A DNA stretch of 43,282 nt from Acetobacteraceae bacterium (GCA_024280945.1 JAMXLO010000047.1:1-43282); one strand, 5' to 3'; counted from the first letter of the stretch, positions 15,950 to 24,598 are shown. Notes: generated from the letters alone by a model not told the origin. Program-made: numbers and translations.

Positions 15950-15965
15950 AGTGTGGAAATTGCTG

Positions 15966-16292
15966 TCACGACAGCTTCTCCACGAACACCTTGACCTTCC
16001 CGCCGCATGCCAGGCCGACTTCCCAGGCGCGTTCGTGGGTCACGCCGAAGTCCAGCAGCTGCGGCGTGCCGGTGTCGATGGTCTTCATTGCCGCATCGGC
16101 TACGGCGCCTTCGATGCAGCCACCCGACACCGAACCCGCCATCTTCCCCGACTTCGTCACCGCCATCTGGCTGCCCGCCGGACGCGGCGAACTCCCCCAG
16201 GTCTCGGTCACGGTCGCCACAGCCACCTGCTCGCCGGCGGCGCGCCAGAGGGCAGCGGTGCTCATCACGTCTTCGGTCTCTGCAATGGTCAT
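15966..16292 (-). CDS. XdhC/CoxI N-terminal domain protein
   Basis: 108 residues consisting only of the XdhC_CoxI domain: VTETWGSSPRPAGSQMAV, then SGKMAGSVSGGCIEGAV (the conserved SGGC-x-E motif), and a C-terminal ACGGKVKVFVE strand. It forms the partner of the Rossmann-domain gene downstream; the Cys in SGGCIEG is the residue most often implicated in Mo-cofactor handling. Its start overlaps the end of the VWA gene by 4 bases. Confidence 0.85.
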   Translation of the reverse strand: MTIAETEDVMSTAALWRAAGEQVAVATVTETWGSSPRPAGSQMAVTKSGKMAGSVSGGCIEGAVADAAMKTIDTGTPQLLDFGVTHERAWEVGLACGGKVKVFVEKLS

Positions 16293-17506
16293 GACGCCAT
16301 CCTTTCAGGCCCGGCCCCAGTCGCCAAGTACGTGCGCGTCGGCATGGGACCGGATAGGAGATCGACCAGCGCGCGCAAGCTGGCCAAATTGTGCACGGGG
16401 CGGAAATCGTCCACGTGCGGCAGCATCGCACGTATGCCCTGTGATTTTGGCTCGAACCCAGTCCAGCGCAACAGTGGATTGAGCCATATCAGCCGGCGAC
16501 AGCAACGGTGCAGCCGATCCATGTTCTCCGCCAGGCCACGTGCGCCGTCGCGATCCAGTCCATCGGTGATCAGCAGCACGATCGCACCCTGCGCCAGCAC
16601 GCGCCTGGCCCAGTGGCGATTGAATGTCCCGAGTGCCTCACCGATCCGCGTGCCGCCCGACCAGTCGGGGACCACGTGTGAGACCATCTGGAACGCGGCT
16701 TCGGGATCGCGATGCCGGAGCTGCCGGGTCACATTCGATAAGCGTGTTCCGAACAGGAAGACGGAGACCCGGTCGCGATCGTTGGTAACCGCATGCAGAA
16801 AATGCAGCAGGATCTGCGCATAGCGCGACATCGATCCGGAAATGTCACAGAGCACGACGAGTGGCGGAGGTCGCTTGACCTGACGGTTGCGGGCAATCGT
16901 CACGATCTCGCCGCCCTGCCGCAGGCTCTGACGGATGGTGCGGCGCAGATCGGTGACCGGCCCGTGGGGATCGGCGCGCAGCCGCCGTGTCCGCCGCGCG
17001 TCGAGCGGCAGCACCAGGCGGCGTATTTCCCGCTTCGCTTCGGCGATCTCCTCAGCGCTCAGCGCCTCGAAGTCCATCTGCTGCAGACGCTCGCGATCGG
17101 ACACGGTCAGCACCGCATCCATCACCGGCGGCTCGTCTTGCGGCCGCTGTCGGGTCTCGCGCGGTCTTGCCATGGCCTCTGCGACACGACGGCTGCCGGG
17201 CGGCGGCCGTTCCGGTTGCTTCTCCTTCTGTGCCTCGAGCAAGGCCATTGCCACCGCCTGCTCGGCGGCGGTGGGATCGCGCCAGAAAAGGGCAAAGGCG
17301 TGGTCGAACAGGTCGTGGTGCTCGTGGCGATGCACCATGGCTGCTCGCAGCGCCGTTCGCACCTGCTGGCGATTGCCGATATCGACCAGCGAGACAGCCT
17401 GCTGGCCGGCCAGGGTTTCGGCAGGCCCCACTGGTAATCCGGTGCGGCGCAGCAGGTGTGCGAAATGCATCACGTTCGCGGCCAGAGTCGCGGAAATCGC
17501 GCTCAT
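16289..17506 (-). CDS. coxE: VWA domain protein, CoxE-like
   Basis: 405 residues. The MIDAS motif DISGSMSRY lies about 55% along the protein; the second metal-site part SGGTRIGEALGTF and the ITDGLDRD strand follow. The N-terminal half is helical and charged. With a MoxR AAA+ partner (18192-19094) CoxE forms a chaperone thought to assemble the Cu/Mo site of CO dehydrogenase (CoxD/CoxE studies). It overlaps its neighbours on both sides by 4 bases. Confidence 0.85.
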   Translation of the reverse strand: MSAISATLAANVMHFAHLLRRTGLPVGPAETLAGQQAVSLVDIGNRQQVRTALRAAMVHRHEHHDLFDHAFALFWRDPTAAEQAVAMALLEAQKEKQPERPPPGSRRVAEAMARPRETRQRPQDEPPVMDAVLTVSDRERLQQMDFEALSAEEIAEAKREIRRLVLPLDARRTRRLRADPHGPVTDLRRTIRQSLRQGGEIVTIARNRQVKRPPPLVVLCDISGSMSRYAQILLHFLHAVTNDRDRVSVFLFGTRLSNVTRQLRHRDPEAAFQMVSHVVPDWSGGTRIGEALGTFNRHWARRVLAQGAIVLLITDGLDRDGARGLAENMDRLHRCCRRLIWLNPLLRWTGFEPKSQGIRAMLPHVDDFRPVHNLASLRALVDLLSGPMPTRTYLATGAGPERMAS

Positions 17507-18195
17507 TCGAGCGACGTTCCGACAAGGCGCTGCAGCCGCTCAAGAGATCGGTCGCACAGCCCCATCGCGTGCAGCGTGTCCAGAGTCGCCGTCAGGTAAT
17601 GGATGCAGCTGCCAAGTGAACCTTCGGCGGAGGCAAGCCGCGTGGCCACCGCCGCCTCATCGAGCCGGCCCGCGTAGCGCAGGTGGGCCCGGTTGGCGAC
17701 GAAGGTGACAGCCTGCACCAAGCCGTCGGCCGTTCGCGCAGTGACCCAGCGCGAATGATACGCGTCGGTGAACATCTCACGGCGCCAGGCGAGCAACAGC
17801 TCGGACCGGGCCTCGGCAGCGGTGATGCGGAACAGGACCCCGCCGCAGCTCCCGCCTCGCTCCAGTGCCAGCATCAATCCCGGGTTTTCCGGCGAGCCGC
17901 GACCGCCATGCAACCACAGGCAATACCGTCGGTGCCAGCCATATATCTCCCCGGCGCGGCGTTCCGCGAAGTGGATCGCAGGGTTCCACATCAGAGAGCC
18001 ATAGCCGAACAGCCAAACGTCGGCTCCGGGCGGATGACGCGCCAGCGTCCGGTCTAGATCTGCCTCGATCTCCGCGTCCGACCGAACGATCGTGCCGGGT
18101 GGCATCGCGGCGCGCGCGAGCGCCAACAACGTGCCATCGCGCAGTGCTTCGCGGGTTATCCGCTCCCGCCGGTCAGAGGAGGCGCTTTCGGTCAC
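17503..18195 (-). CDS. ChaC-like gamma-glutamylcyclotransferase
   Basis: 230 residues. The ChaC family hallmark VWLFGYGSLMWNP (about residues 59-71) is followed by WHRRYCLWLHGGRGSPENPG and GGSCGGVLFRI. A WRREMFTDAYHSRWV block holds the probable catalytic Glu. ChaC enzymes release 5-oxoproline from glutathione or other gamma-glutamyl compounds. It overlaps coxE by 4 bases at its 3' end and coxD by 4 bases at its 5' end, so the cell makes it strictly with the MoxR/VWA pair. That ties gamma-glutamyl chemistry to Mo-enzyme maturation, which I infer and cannot show. Confidence 0.85.
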   Translation of the reverse strand: MTESASSDRRERITREALRDGTLLALARAAMPPGTIVRSDAEIEADLDRTLARHPPGADVWLFGYGSLMWNPAIHFAERRAGEIYGWHRRYCLWLHGGRGSPENPGLMLALERGGSCGGVLFRITAAEARSELLLAWRREMFTDAYHSRWVTARTADGLVQAVTFVANRAHLRYAGRLDEAAVATRLASAEGSLGSCIHYLTATLDTLHAMGLCDRSLERLQRLVGTSLE

Positions 18196-19094
18196 TCTGC
18201 CGCCTGCTGCACCTCGTTCAGCAGGCGCGCTGCCTCAGCGCCTCGGATCTTTGAGACATCATCTTGATATTTCAGCAAAACCCCGAGGGTCTCATCGACC
18301 GCAGCTGGAGCCAGTTCCTTCTGGTTGAGATAGGTCAGTGCCTGGGCCCAATCGATCGTTTCAGCCACGCCGGGCAGCTTGAACAGGTCTTCTCCACGCA
18401 GTCGCTGCACGAAGGCCACCACCTGCGCCGACAGGCGCTCGGGCACCGAAGGGGCCTTTGCCGCGAGTATCGCGCGTTCCCGCGCGGCGTCGGGGTAATC
18501 GACCCAATGATACAGGCAGCGCCGGCGAATGGCGTCATGCACTTCCCGGGTGCGATTGGACGTGATGACCACGGCTGGCAGGGTTTTCGCGCGGACTGTG
18601 CCGAATTCGGGGACGGTGATCTGAAAGTCGGCCAGCAGTTCCAGCAGGAAGGCCTCGAACGGTTCGTCGGCACGATCCAGTTCATCGATCAGCAGCACGG
18701 CGGGTTGCAGATCGGGATCGATGGCCGCGAGAAGCGGACGGGCGAGGAGATAATTCCGGGTATAGATGTCGGTCGCAAGCTCGCCCGGATCGGTTCGTCC
18801 GGAAGCTTCTGCCAGTCGAATTGCCATGAGCTGGCGGGCATGGTCCCACTCATAGGCGGCGGCAGACAGGTCCATACCATCGTAGCATTGCAGCCGCACC
18901 AGCCGCCGGTGAAGACCCGCGGCCAGAACCTTGGCGATCTCGGTCTTTCCGGTACCTGGCTCACCTTCAAGGAACAGAGGGCGACGCATCGCCAACGACA
19001 GATGCACCGTCGTGGCCAGGTCCTGGTCGGCAATGTATCCCTGGTCGGCGAGCAAACGCGCGGTATCGGCGACGGCCGTAGGCAGATCGGCCAC
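18192..19094 (-). CDS. coxD: MoxR-type AAA+ ATPase, CoxD-like
   Basis: 300 residues. Walker A GEPGTGKTE (about 40-48), Walker B VLLIDELDRAD (about 132-142), sensor 1 VVITSNRTRE, and an arginine-rich RRRCLYHWVDYP block are all present. The start is a GTG at 19094 overlapping the coxG stop by one base. CoxD-type ATPases work with VWA partners to complete the active site of CO dehydrogenase-like enzymes. Confidence 0.88.
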   Translation of the reverse strand: MADLPTAVADTARLLADQGYIADQDLATTVHLSLAMRRPLFLEGEPGTGKTEIAKVLAAGLHRRLVRLQCYDGMDLSAAAYEWDHARQLMAIRLAEASGRTDPGELATDIYTRNYLLARPLLAAIDPDLQPAVLLIDELDRADEPFEAFLLELLADFQITVPEFGTVRAKTLPAVVITSNRTREVHDAIRRRCLYHWVDYPDAARERAILAAKAPSVPERLSAQVVAFVQRLRGEDLFKLPGVAETIDWAQALTYLNQKELAPAAVDETLGVLLKYQDDVSKIRGAEAARLLNEVQQAAE

Positions 19095-19741
19095 TACACC
19101 ATGCTTCCGAGGATCAGAATGAGCATGATCAGATAGATCGCCCCGCCGATCCAGGCGGCAAGGGGCAGTCCCAGGGGTTCCGGCGGAATCAGCGAGAACA
19201 CGCTGACCGAAGAAGGCGGTTGGCGCATCGGCAGCACTTGATGCGCCACCTCCTCGCTTGGAGCCGCGGGGTATATCTGCTCGGTCTCCGGCTCTGGCGG
19301 GGGCGGTGCGACCTGGGCACTGAACCGATCGAAGAACGAGTCCGCCATCTGCTTGGCGGTTGCGTCGATCAATCGTGCGCCGAGTTGCGCGATCCTGCCG
19401 CCAACCTGCGCGTGCACCTCGTATTGCAGCAACGTGGCGGTGCCATCCGGCTCCAGGCGTACCTTCGCGCCGCCCTTGGCAAAACCGGCAACGCCGCCTT
19501 GGCCTTCGCCCCCGATGGTATAGCCGTTGGGCGGATCGATATCGGAAAGGTGAACGGCGCCATTGAACCGGGCGGCGATCGGTCCGATCTTCACCGCCGC
19601 GGTTGCCTTCATATCGGTATCCGACAGTTTCTCCAGCGACTCGCAGCCGGGAATGCTCGCCTTGAGCACCGTCGGGTCGTTGAGTGCCTGCCAGACAGTC
19701 TCGCGCGACGCTGCGATGCGCCGCTCGCCTGTCATATCCAT
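19094..19741 (-). CDS. coxG: CO dehydrogenase subunit G-like (CoxG, SRPBCC) with C-terminal membrane anchor
   Basis: 215 residues. The SRPBCC domain is at about 1-145 (GERRIAASRETVWQALNDP, SIPGCESLEKLS, IGPIAARFNGAV, VGGRIAQLGARLIDATAK). A Pro-rich linker with PPPPEPE follows, and a single hydrophobic segment ends the protein (about 190-213). CoxG is reported to tether CO dehydrogenase to the membrane, which matches this layout. ATG 19741 is used; an in-frame ATG at 19735 is an alternative. It is the first gene of the maturation operon. Confidence 0.85.
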   Translation of the reverse strand: MDMTGERRIAASRETVWQALNDPTVLKASIPGCESLEKLSDTDMKATAAVKIGPIAARFNGAVHLSDIDPPNGYTIGGEGQGGVAGFAKGGAKVRLEPDGTATLLQYEVHAQVGGRIAQLGARLIDATAKQMADSFFDRFSAQVAPPPPEPETEQIYPAAPSEEVAHQVLPMRQPPSSVSVFSLIPPEPLGLPLAAWIGGAIYLIMLILILGSMV

Positions 19742-19812
19742 CCGGACTGAATCCCGTTGTGCGCGTTGGACGTTACTTGCAGGGTCTGAGGCATGCAACC
19801 AAGCGGGCCTGC

Positions 19813-21099
19813 TCAGAAGGCGTTTCGGTTGAGCACCACGTGCGCCAGGATGCTCGCCGCGTAGCCCAGTGCGATGGCCGGGCTCCAGCGCAGGTGCGCG
19901 GCGAAGGTGTAGGTGCCTCGCGCCTGGCCCATAACCGCCACGCCAGCCGCTGAGCCGATCGACAACAGGCTGCCGCCCACGCCGGCGGTCAGCGTGATCA
20001 GCAGCCACTGCCCATGCGACATCTGCGGTTCGATGCTCAGGACGGCATACATCAGCGGAATGTTGTCGAACACGGCCGACCCCACGCCGATCAGTATGTT
20101 CGCCACTGTCGGACCCAGCACGCCGTAGAGCAGATGGGATGCGATCGCCAGATAGCCGAGCAGGCTCAACGCCCCCACGCACGTCACGACCCCGTAGAAG
20201 AACAGCAGTGTATCCCACTCCACATTGGCCATCCGATGGAATACGTGGAACGCGTCATCGCCGGGTGCGCGGCGGGTGCGGCGTTCCAGGCGGTAGTCGT
20301 AGAGCATCAGAAGGCCGAGCCCGGTCATCATGCCCAGGGCAGCCGGGAGGTGCAGGAAGGTGTGAACCCCGACGGCCATGCCGATGGTGATCAGAAACAG
20401 AACGATCACCCAGCCCGCCCCGGGCTTCATCGACACGGGCTCGCCGCTGCTGCTCGGCGCACCGCGTGGCACCGCCGCATGCATGAGCGCGGCCGGGGCC
20501 AGGTAGTTCACAACCGAGGGCACGAACAGGGCGAAGAATTCGAAGAACGACACGAGGCCCTTCTGCCAGACCATCAGGGTGGTGATGTCGCCGAAGGGGC
20601 TGAAAGCGCCGCCGGCGTTCGCCGCGACCACGATCCCGATGCTGGACAGCACGACGAACCGGGGCGCCGCCCGGCCGATCGAAATGGCTACCGCACACAT
20701 GACCAGTGCCGTGGTGAGATTGTCGGCGAACGGAGAAATGAAGAACGCCAGCGTGCCGGTCAGCCAGAACAGCGTCCGGTAACTGAACCCGGAGCGCACC
20801 AGCCAGGAGCGGAGAGCGTCGAAGACGCGGCGATCATCCAGTGCGCTCACGTAAGTCATCGCCGCGATCAGGAACAGCAGCAAGGTCACGAAGTCGCCCA
20901 GCACTTCGCGCAAGGCGGCATCCACCTGCGCCGATTGTCCGAGCTGGCCATAGGCGAAGGCGAGCAGGATCCACAGCACCCCTGAGGCGACGATCACCGG
21001 CTTCGACTTGCGCAGATGGAGCGCTTCCTCGGCTATCACCAGTGCATAGGCCAAGGCGAAAATCGCCAGCGAAACCAGGCCGACCCAGTTGGTGGTCAT
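19813..21099 (-). CDS. nhaD: NhaD-type sodium/proton antiporter
   Basis: 428 residues with many hydrophobic segments across its length. The NhaD/ArsB-type core is recognisable: TGTLAFFISPFADNLTTALV (about residues 114-133), AAPRFVVLSSIGIVVAANAG, and the FSPFGDITTLMVW loop. Related half-site motifs recur near the C-terminus. It exchanges Na+ for H+. It is 71 bases upstream of coxG on the same strand, so it may share a transcript, although a separate role in ion homeostasis is equally likely. Confidence 0.85.
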   Translation of the reverse strand: MTTNWVGLVSLAIFALAYALVIAEEALHLRKSKPVIVASGVLWILLAFAYGQLGQSAQVDAALREVLGDFVTLLLFLIAAMTYVSALDDRRVFDALRSWLVRSGFSYRTLFWLTGTLAFFISPFADNLTTALVMCAVAISIGRAAPRFVVLSSIGIVVAANAGGAFSPFGDITTLMVWQKGLVSFFEFFALFVPSVVNYLAPAALMHAAVPRGAPSSSGEPVSMKPGAGWVIVLFLITIGMAVGVHTFLHLPAALGMMTGLGLLMLYDYRLERRTRRAPGDDAFHVFHRMANVEWDTLLFFYGVVTCVGALSLLGYLAIASHLLYGVLGPTVANILIGVGSAVFDNIPLMYAVLSIEPQMSHGQWLLITLTAGVGGSLLSIGSAAGVAVMGQARGTYTFAAHLRWSPAIALGYAASILAHVVLNRNAF

Positions 21100-21216
21100 A
21101 TCGACAGCCGCGACGGTCGGTTCGCGCAGGGGCAGCCTCCACCGGAATCGAGGACCAGTTGGTTTGCTCCGGAGCTTCCGCTATTCCGGATGACGGCTCG
21201 CAGGAGTTGGAATGCC

Positions 21217-22137
21217 ATGACCTATCTGGTAGCAGCAAATCTGCCAACAGCCTCCGCCGGAGAGCGCTTCAGGGCGCTGCTTGCGCGGCCTGGCATCCTG
21301 CAAATGCCGGGCGCGCACAATGGAATGGCTGCATTGCAGGCCAGCGCTGCGGGTTTCGAGGCGCTCTATTTGTCGGGGGCCGCGATGACGGCATCGATGG
21401 GCATACCCGATCTCGGCATGATCACTGTCGACGAGGTCTGCTTCTTCATCCGCCAGATTGCGCGCGCGACCGGTCTGCCGCTGCTGGTGGACGGCGACAC
21501 CGGCTATGGTGAGGCGCTGAATGTCATGCACATGGTGCGCAGCTTCGAGGATGCCGGCGCCGCCGCCGTGCATATCGAGGACCAGTTGCTGCCGAAGAAG
21601 TGCGGCCACCTCAATGACAAGAAACTCGCTGACCCGCACGACATGGCGGCCAAGATCGCTGCTGCCCGGCACGCACGGCGTCACCTGTTCATTGTCGCGC
21701 GCACCGACGCCGCAGCGAGCGAGGGCATGGACGGCGCTGTGGCGCGCGCCAAGGTTTATTTGGAGGCGGGGGCTGACGCGATCTTTCCGGAGGCGCTGAC
21801 GACTGCCGAGATGTTCCGCACCTTCGCCTCGCGCGTCGATGCACCGCTGCTGGCCAACATGACGGAGTTCGGCCGCACGCCGTTCTTCACCGCGGCGGAA
21901 TTTCAGGACATGGGCTATAGAATGGTGATCTGGCCGGTCAGCTCGCTGCGCGTCGCCAACAAGGCTCAGGCCGATCTGTATGCCGCAATCCGTCGCGATG
22001 GCGGCACGCAGGCACTGCTGGAACGCATGCAGACGCGGGCCGAGCTCTATGCGGCGATCGGCTATCACGACTACGAAGCTCTGGACGCGAGCATCGTTAA
22101 AACGGTGATTCCCGAGGGCATGCCACAGCGTCAGTGA
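21217..22137 (+). CDS. Isocitrate lyase / PEP mutase family enzyme
   Basis: 306 residues. ATG 21217 has GGAG upstream; a longer frame exists but has no support. Motifs of the family are DGDTGYGEALNVMHMVRSFE (about 87-106), the catalytic loop EDQLLPKKCGHL (about 117-128) and IVARTDA, and they fit 2-methylisocitrate lyase, oxaloacetate decarboxylase or carboxyPEP mutase. No other methylcitrate-cycle gene is nearby, so no gene symbol is given. It is divergent from nhaD and followed by a DUF192 gene 10 bases later. Confidence 0.85.
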   Translation: MTYLVAANLPTASAGERFRALLARPGILQMPGAHNGMAALQASAAGFEALYLSGAAMTASMGIPDLGMITVDEVCFFIRQIARATGLPLLVDGDTGYGEALNVMHMVRSFEDAGAAAVHIEDQLLPKKCGHLNDKKLADPHDMAAKIAAARHARRHLFIVARTDAAASEGMDGAVARAKVYLEAGADAIFPEALTTAEMFRTFASRVDAPLLANMTEFGRTPFFTAAEFQDMGYRMVIWPVSSLRVANKAQADLYAAIRRDGGTQALLERMQTRAELYAAIGYHDYEALDASIVKTVIPEGMPQRQ

Positions 22138-22147
22138 AAGGGTGCGT

Positions 22148-22627
22148 ATGAACCGCCGCCATATGCTGTGGCTGATGGCGCTGGCACCGATTTCGGCACG
22201 GGGCCAGAATTCTAATCCGACCGGGCCGCAGCCGGAGTTGCCGAAAGAGCGCCTCGTGATCACAACACGCGATGGCCTGCGGCACGGGTTCATGGTGGAG
22301 ATGGCGACGACGCCGGATCAGCAGACGGTCGGCCTGATGTTCCGGCCAAGCGTTCCGCCCGATGGCGGCATGCTGTTCGACTGGGGCACACCGCGCGATT
22401 CGCAAATGTGGATGCGCAACACCATCGCCTCGCTCGACATGGTCTTCATCAATGCCGACGGCACCATTCGATCGATTGCCGAGAGAACGGTTCCGCAGAG
22501 CCTTGCGGTGATCGACAGTCGCGGTCCGGTCCGGGCGACGCTCGAGCTGGCAGCGGGTACGACGGCCCGGCTGAACATCCGGGTCGGCGACAAGGTGCAG
22601 CAGCGGCTCTTCGGGAATGCGTCATAG
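22148..22627 (+). CDS. DUF192 family secreted protein
   Basis: 159 residues. The N-terminus looks like a short signal peptide (MNRRHMLWLMALAPISARG). The DUF192 core follows: VGLMFRPSVPPDGGMLFDWG, MWMRNTIASLDMVFI, then IAERTVPQSL. The role of the family is unknown. ATG 22148 follows GAAAGG; a GTG six bases earlier is possible. It is convergent with a small membrane protein gene. Confidence 0.85.
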   Translation: MNRRHMLWLMALAPISARGQNSNPTGPQPELPKERLVITTRDGLRHGFMVEMATTPDQQTVGLMFRPSVPPDGGMLFDWGTPRDSQMWMRNTIASLDMVFINADGTIRSIAERTVPQSLAVIDSRGPVRATLELAAGTTARLNIRVGDKVQQRLFGNAS

Positions 22628-22630
22628 GAG

Positions 22631-22813
22631 TCACTCCTGCAGGCCACCGCGCGCCCGTTCGAAGAACCCCAGCGCCAGCACGGCCGCGACCAGTCCGACG
22701 ACGAACCCGGCACCGGCGCCCCAGATAGCATCCTTTGTTCCCCCCATAGCGCCGCCGACGCCGCCACCAGCCAACAACAGCAGAAACGGAATAAGGCAAC
22801 CAACCCCGGCCAT
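22631..22813 (-). CDS. Small glycine-rich membrane protein
   Basis: 60 residues forming two hydrophobic segments (about 4-24 and 30-50) with several GxxxG-type spacings (GGGVGGAMGG, GAGAGFVVG), ending in charged FFERARGG. The start has AAGGA upstream. No known family is recognised; the topology suggests a small inner-membrane hairpin. The gene is only 3 bases from the convergent DUF192 stop. Confidence 0.6.
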   Translation of the reverse strand: MAGVGCLIPFLLLLAGGGVGGAMGGTKDAIWGAGAGFVVGLVAAVLALGFFERARGGLQE

Positions 22814-22894
22814 GGCGGTGATCCTTGGAATGATCTGTCTCGCGCACCGGTTTACTGCGGCTGGCGCACTATGCTAGCGGCATCCGCCGTAGCG

Positions 22895-22972
22895 GGGCGT
22901 GGCGCAGCCTGGTCAGCGCGCCTGTTTTGGGTACAGGAGGTCGTGGGTTCGAATCCCGCCGCCCCGACCAAG
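22895..22972 (+). tRNA. tRNA-Pro (anticodon TGG)
   Basis: Acceptor CGGGGCG (22895-22901) pairs with CGCCCCG (22962-22968), followed by the discriminator A and an encoded CCA (22970-22972). The anticodon stem is CCTGT/ACAGG (22923-22927 / 22935-22939) around a 7-base loop TTTGGGT with anticodon TGG. The T-loop GTTCGAATC is canonical. No intron is present. Confidence 0.95.
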
Positions 22973-23113
22973 CAAATCGACACCGGCCTGTGGAGCTGTT
23001 GCGTCATCTGCCTGCATTTTTCCAGAGGCACGGCGTATTGCTCGCGTGGGTGAGACTTCGAATAGCGCCACGGCGGGATGAAGCGGCCGCGATGAAATAG
23101 GCGCCACCAACGG

Positions 23114-23317
23114 CTAAGCAGCCTGGTGCAGCGGTTCCATCAGCGGTTCGCCGGGTAGCTCGCCGCCGCCTTGTTCCTCGTCAGCATCCAATCCCGCATC
23201 GGTCCACAAACGATGAACCAATTCCATCAGGAGCCTACCCGTTTCCCCGTCCGCGGTTTTCCTGGCGATCTCAGCGAGTTCGTCTGCCAGATCCGCAATG
23301 TCGGTAGGTTCACTCAT
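23114..23317 (-). CDS. Small acidic hypothetical protein
   Basis: 67 residues, acidic and helical (TDIADLADELAEIARK, LLMELVHRLWTDAG), with a Gly/Glu-rich tail. No family is recognised. The ribosome-binding site is weak, so the start or even the gene is uncertain, but composition and the absence of any overlapping alternative favour it. Confidence 0.45.
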   Translation of the reverse strand: MSEPTDIADLADELAEIARKTADGETGRLLMELVHRLWTDAGLDADEEQGGGELPGEPLMEPLHQAA

Positions 23318-23467
23318 TCTAGGTGGCGATCCACTGGTCAGAAACAGCTCGCACGTGATATCCGAGGTTGCGAAACGGCGCCTTGATGCAGATCAATACG
23401 CAGATTTCACTCTTCTGGCCGGAATATTTGCTAATCGTGATGATCAGCCCTGGCGGAGGTCAACGCA

Positions 23468-23677
23468 ATGAGAGTAGTGGGATACTTTGTGACGCCAGGC
23501 AAAGCGATGTGGCGACCACTCTCCGAGCAATCGGCTGATGAGCTTCTTGCACGTGCTGCGAAATACCGAAGCATGGCAGAGACTGCATCCACGCAGGAGG
23601 TTATGGACAGCCTGAGACGGCTGGCTGATCGGTTCGAGGCGAAGGCAGCCGAGCGCCTGCAGGTGCGCTTCCAGTAA
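23468..23677 (+). CDS. Small hypothetical protein with ELxxRAxxYRxMA motif
   Basis: 69 residues, preceded by a good GGAGG. The ADELLARAAKYRSMAETA phrase and LRRLADRFEAKAAER helix match a widespread class of short alphaproteobacterial proteins of unknown function that often sit in stress-related or accessory regions (recollection). It is predicted to be a helical hairpin and is single-standing. Confidence 0.65.
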   Translation: MRVVGYFVTPGKAMWRPLSEQSADELLARAAKYRSMAETASTQEVMDSLRRLADRFEAKAAERLQVRFQ

Positions 23678-23867
23678 TGGGACCCTGGCACGCCCGGGGC
23701 CGCCGTGGCTCGTGCTCCGGTTTGGTGCCGCCAAGCGTGGGCAGGCTGCGCGACAGCGAGAGGTGCAAGCGATAGGGCGGAGATCCTGCGGTCGCTGATG
23801 ACGGCGCCGTCTCGCCCCGCCGTCGAGCAGCGCGTTCCGCTGAGCATGGCACTGATGGTGCGGCAAA

Positions 23868-24014
23868 TCAGAAGAACGACCGAGCAATGTCTTCCATCAG
23901 GCGGTCTCGCTCCCGGGCGGACGCCTTGCGGGTTGAGGATGGCCAAGGGTCGAGAATTGCACGGCCGATAACCGCGATCAGCAGTACACCTACGATCAAG
24001 AACAGAGTGTCCAT
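23868..24014 (-). CDS. Small single-pass membrane protein
   Basis: 48 residues, too short for many gene finders. ATG 24014 follows GGAGGGA at a good distance. One hydrophobic segment (about residues 4-20, LFLIVGVLLIAVIGRAI) is followed by a charged tail. The gene is divergent from the small secreted protein at 24212 across a repeat-rich promoter region. No homologous family is recognised. Confidence 0.55.
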   Translation of the reverse strand: MDTLFLIVGVLLIAVIGRAILDPWPSSTRKASARERDRLMEDIARSFF

Positions 24015-24116
24015 TGGTGCTCCCTCCATCCCGTTTGGGACGCGGACAGATGGCAGGGCACCAGCGATTGACGCACTGAAGCACTTCGGTTCCGCCGAAT
24101 AATTCGCGCAGCGGGT

Positions 24117-24197
24117 GTGAAACGCTTCACGGAAGCGCTTCAGCGAATTTCCTCGGCCGTGTCGGCATGGTCCGTCGCGTCAGCAACCGCTGAAGCG
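24117..24197. promoter_or_regulatory. Inverted-repeat cluster upstream of the small secreted protein
   Basis: Palindrome GTGAA-ACGC-TTCAC at 24117-24130. A perfect 10-base inverted repeat, CGCTTCAGCG (24136-24145) and CGCTGAAGCG (24188-24197), is separated by 42 bases, and its right arm sits next to the ribosome-binding site of the 24212 gene. Recurrent GAAGCG/CGCTTC units suggest an operator or a structured 5' UTR. Confidence 0.45.
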
Positions 24198-24211
24198 AAA
24201 CGGAGCAGGCC

Positions 24212-24475
24212 ATGAAGCAGACCCTCATCACCGCCGCCCTGGCACTGGGTCTCGGCCTGCTCAGCACTCCGACCTTCGCAGGCGGCTATGTCGTGAACGG
24301 GCACGCGGCCTCTCCCGCCGAGGCGCAGCACCTGATCGCCAGTGGCATCCAGCAGGGTGCATGGGCGGTCAACGGGTATGGCATCGCGCCGGCCGAGCAC
24401 GCGTCCTTCACCTCCCGGACCGAACCCAGCGGCAAGAAGTGCTATTACGTCCTCGACGTGCTGCTCTGCGACTGA
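24212..24475 (+). CDS. Small secreted protein with internal repeat
   Basis: 87 residues. A clear signal peptide (KQTLITAALALGLGLLSTPTFA) ends around residue 23. The mature part has two related units, VVNGHAASPAEAQ and AVNGYGIAPAEHA, then a Cys pair (CYYVLDVLLC) near the end that could form a disulfide in the periplasm. ATG follows CGGAGC. No family is recognised; the function is unknown. Confidence 0.7.
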   Translation: MKQTLITAALALGLGLLSTPTFAGGYVVNGHAASPAEAQHLIASGIQQGAWAVNGYGIAPAEHASFTSRTEPSGKKCYYVLDVLLCD

Positions 24476-24598
24476 TCGATTTGTTGGGGTGACAGGGCCT
24501 CTCCCTCCAGCGAGGTTCTTGTTGGGCCCGCCTTCACCGTCATCCACCGCCGGTGGATCGATCTGCTTCAGGGCCGCTCGACCCGCCGCCACCGCGCA

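Noticed and set aside
20014-20985. 323-residue plus-strand frame
   Set aside because: Antisense to nhaD; composition is His/Gln/Arg-rich and matches no family.
22849-22877. Promoter for tRNA-Pro
   Set aside because: A TATGCT box at 22872 is plausible but no -35 box sits at a proper distance.
22871-23110. Short frames over the tRNA
   Set aside because: Their translations come from the tRNA-Pro sequence.
23431-24084. 217-residue minus frame
   Set aside because: Arg/Ser-rich, overlaps the better supported 23468 and 23868 genes.
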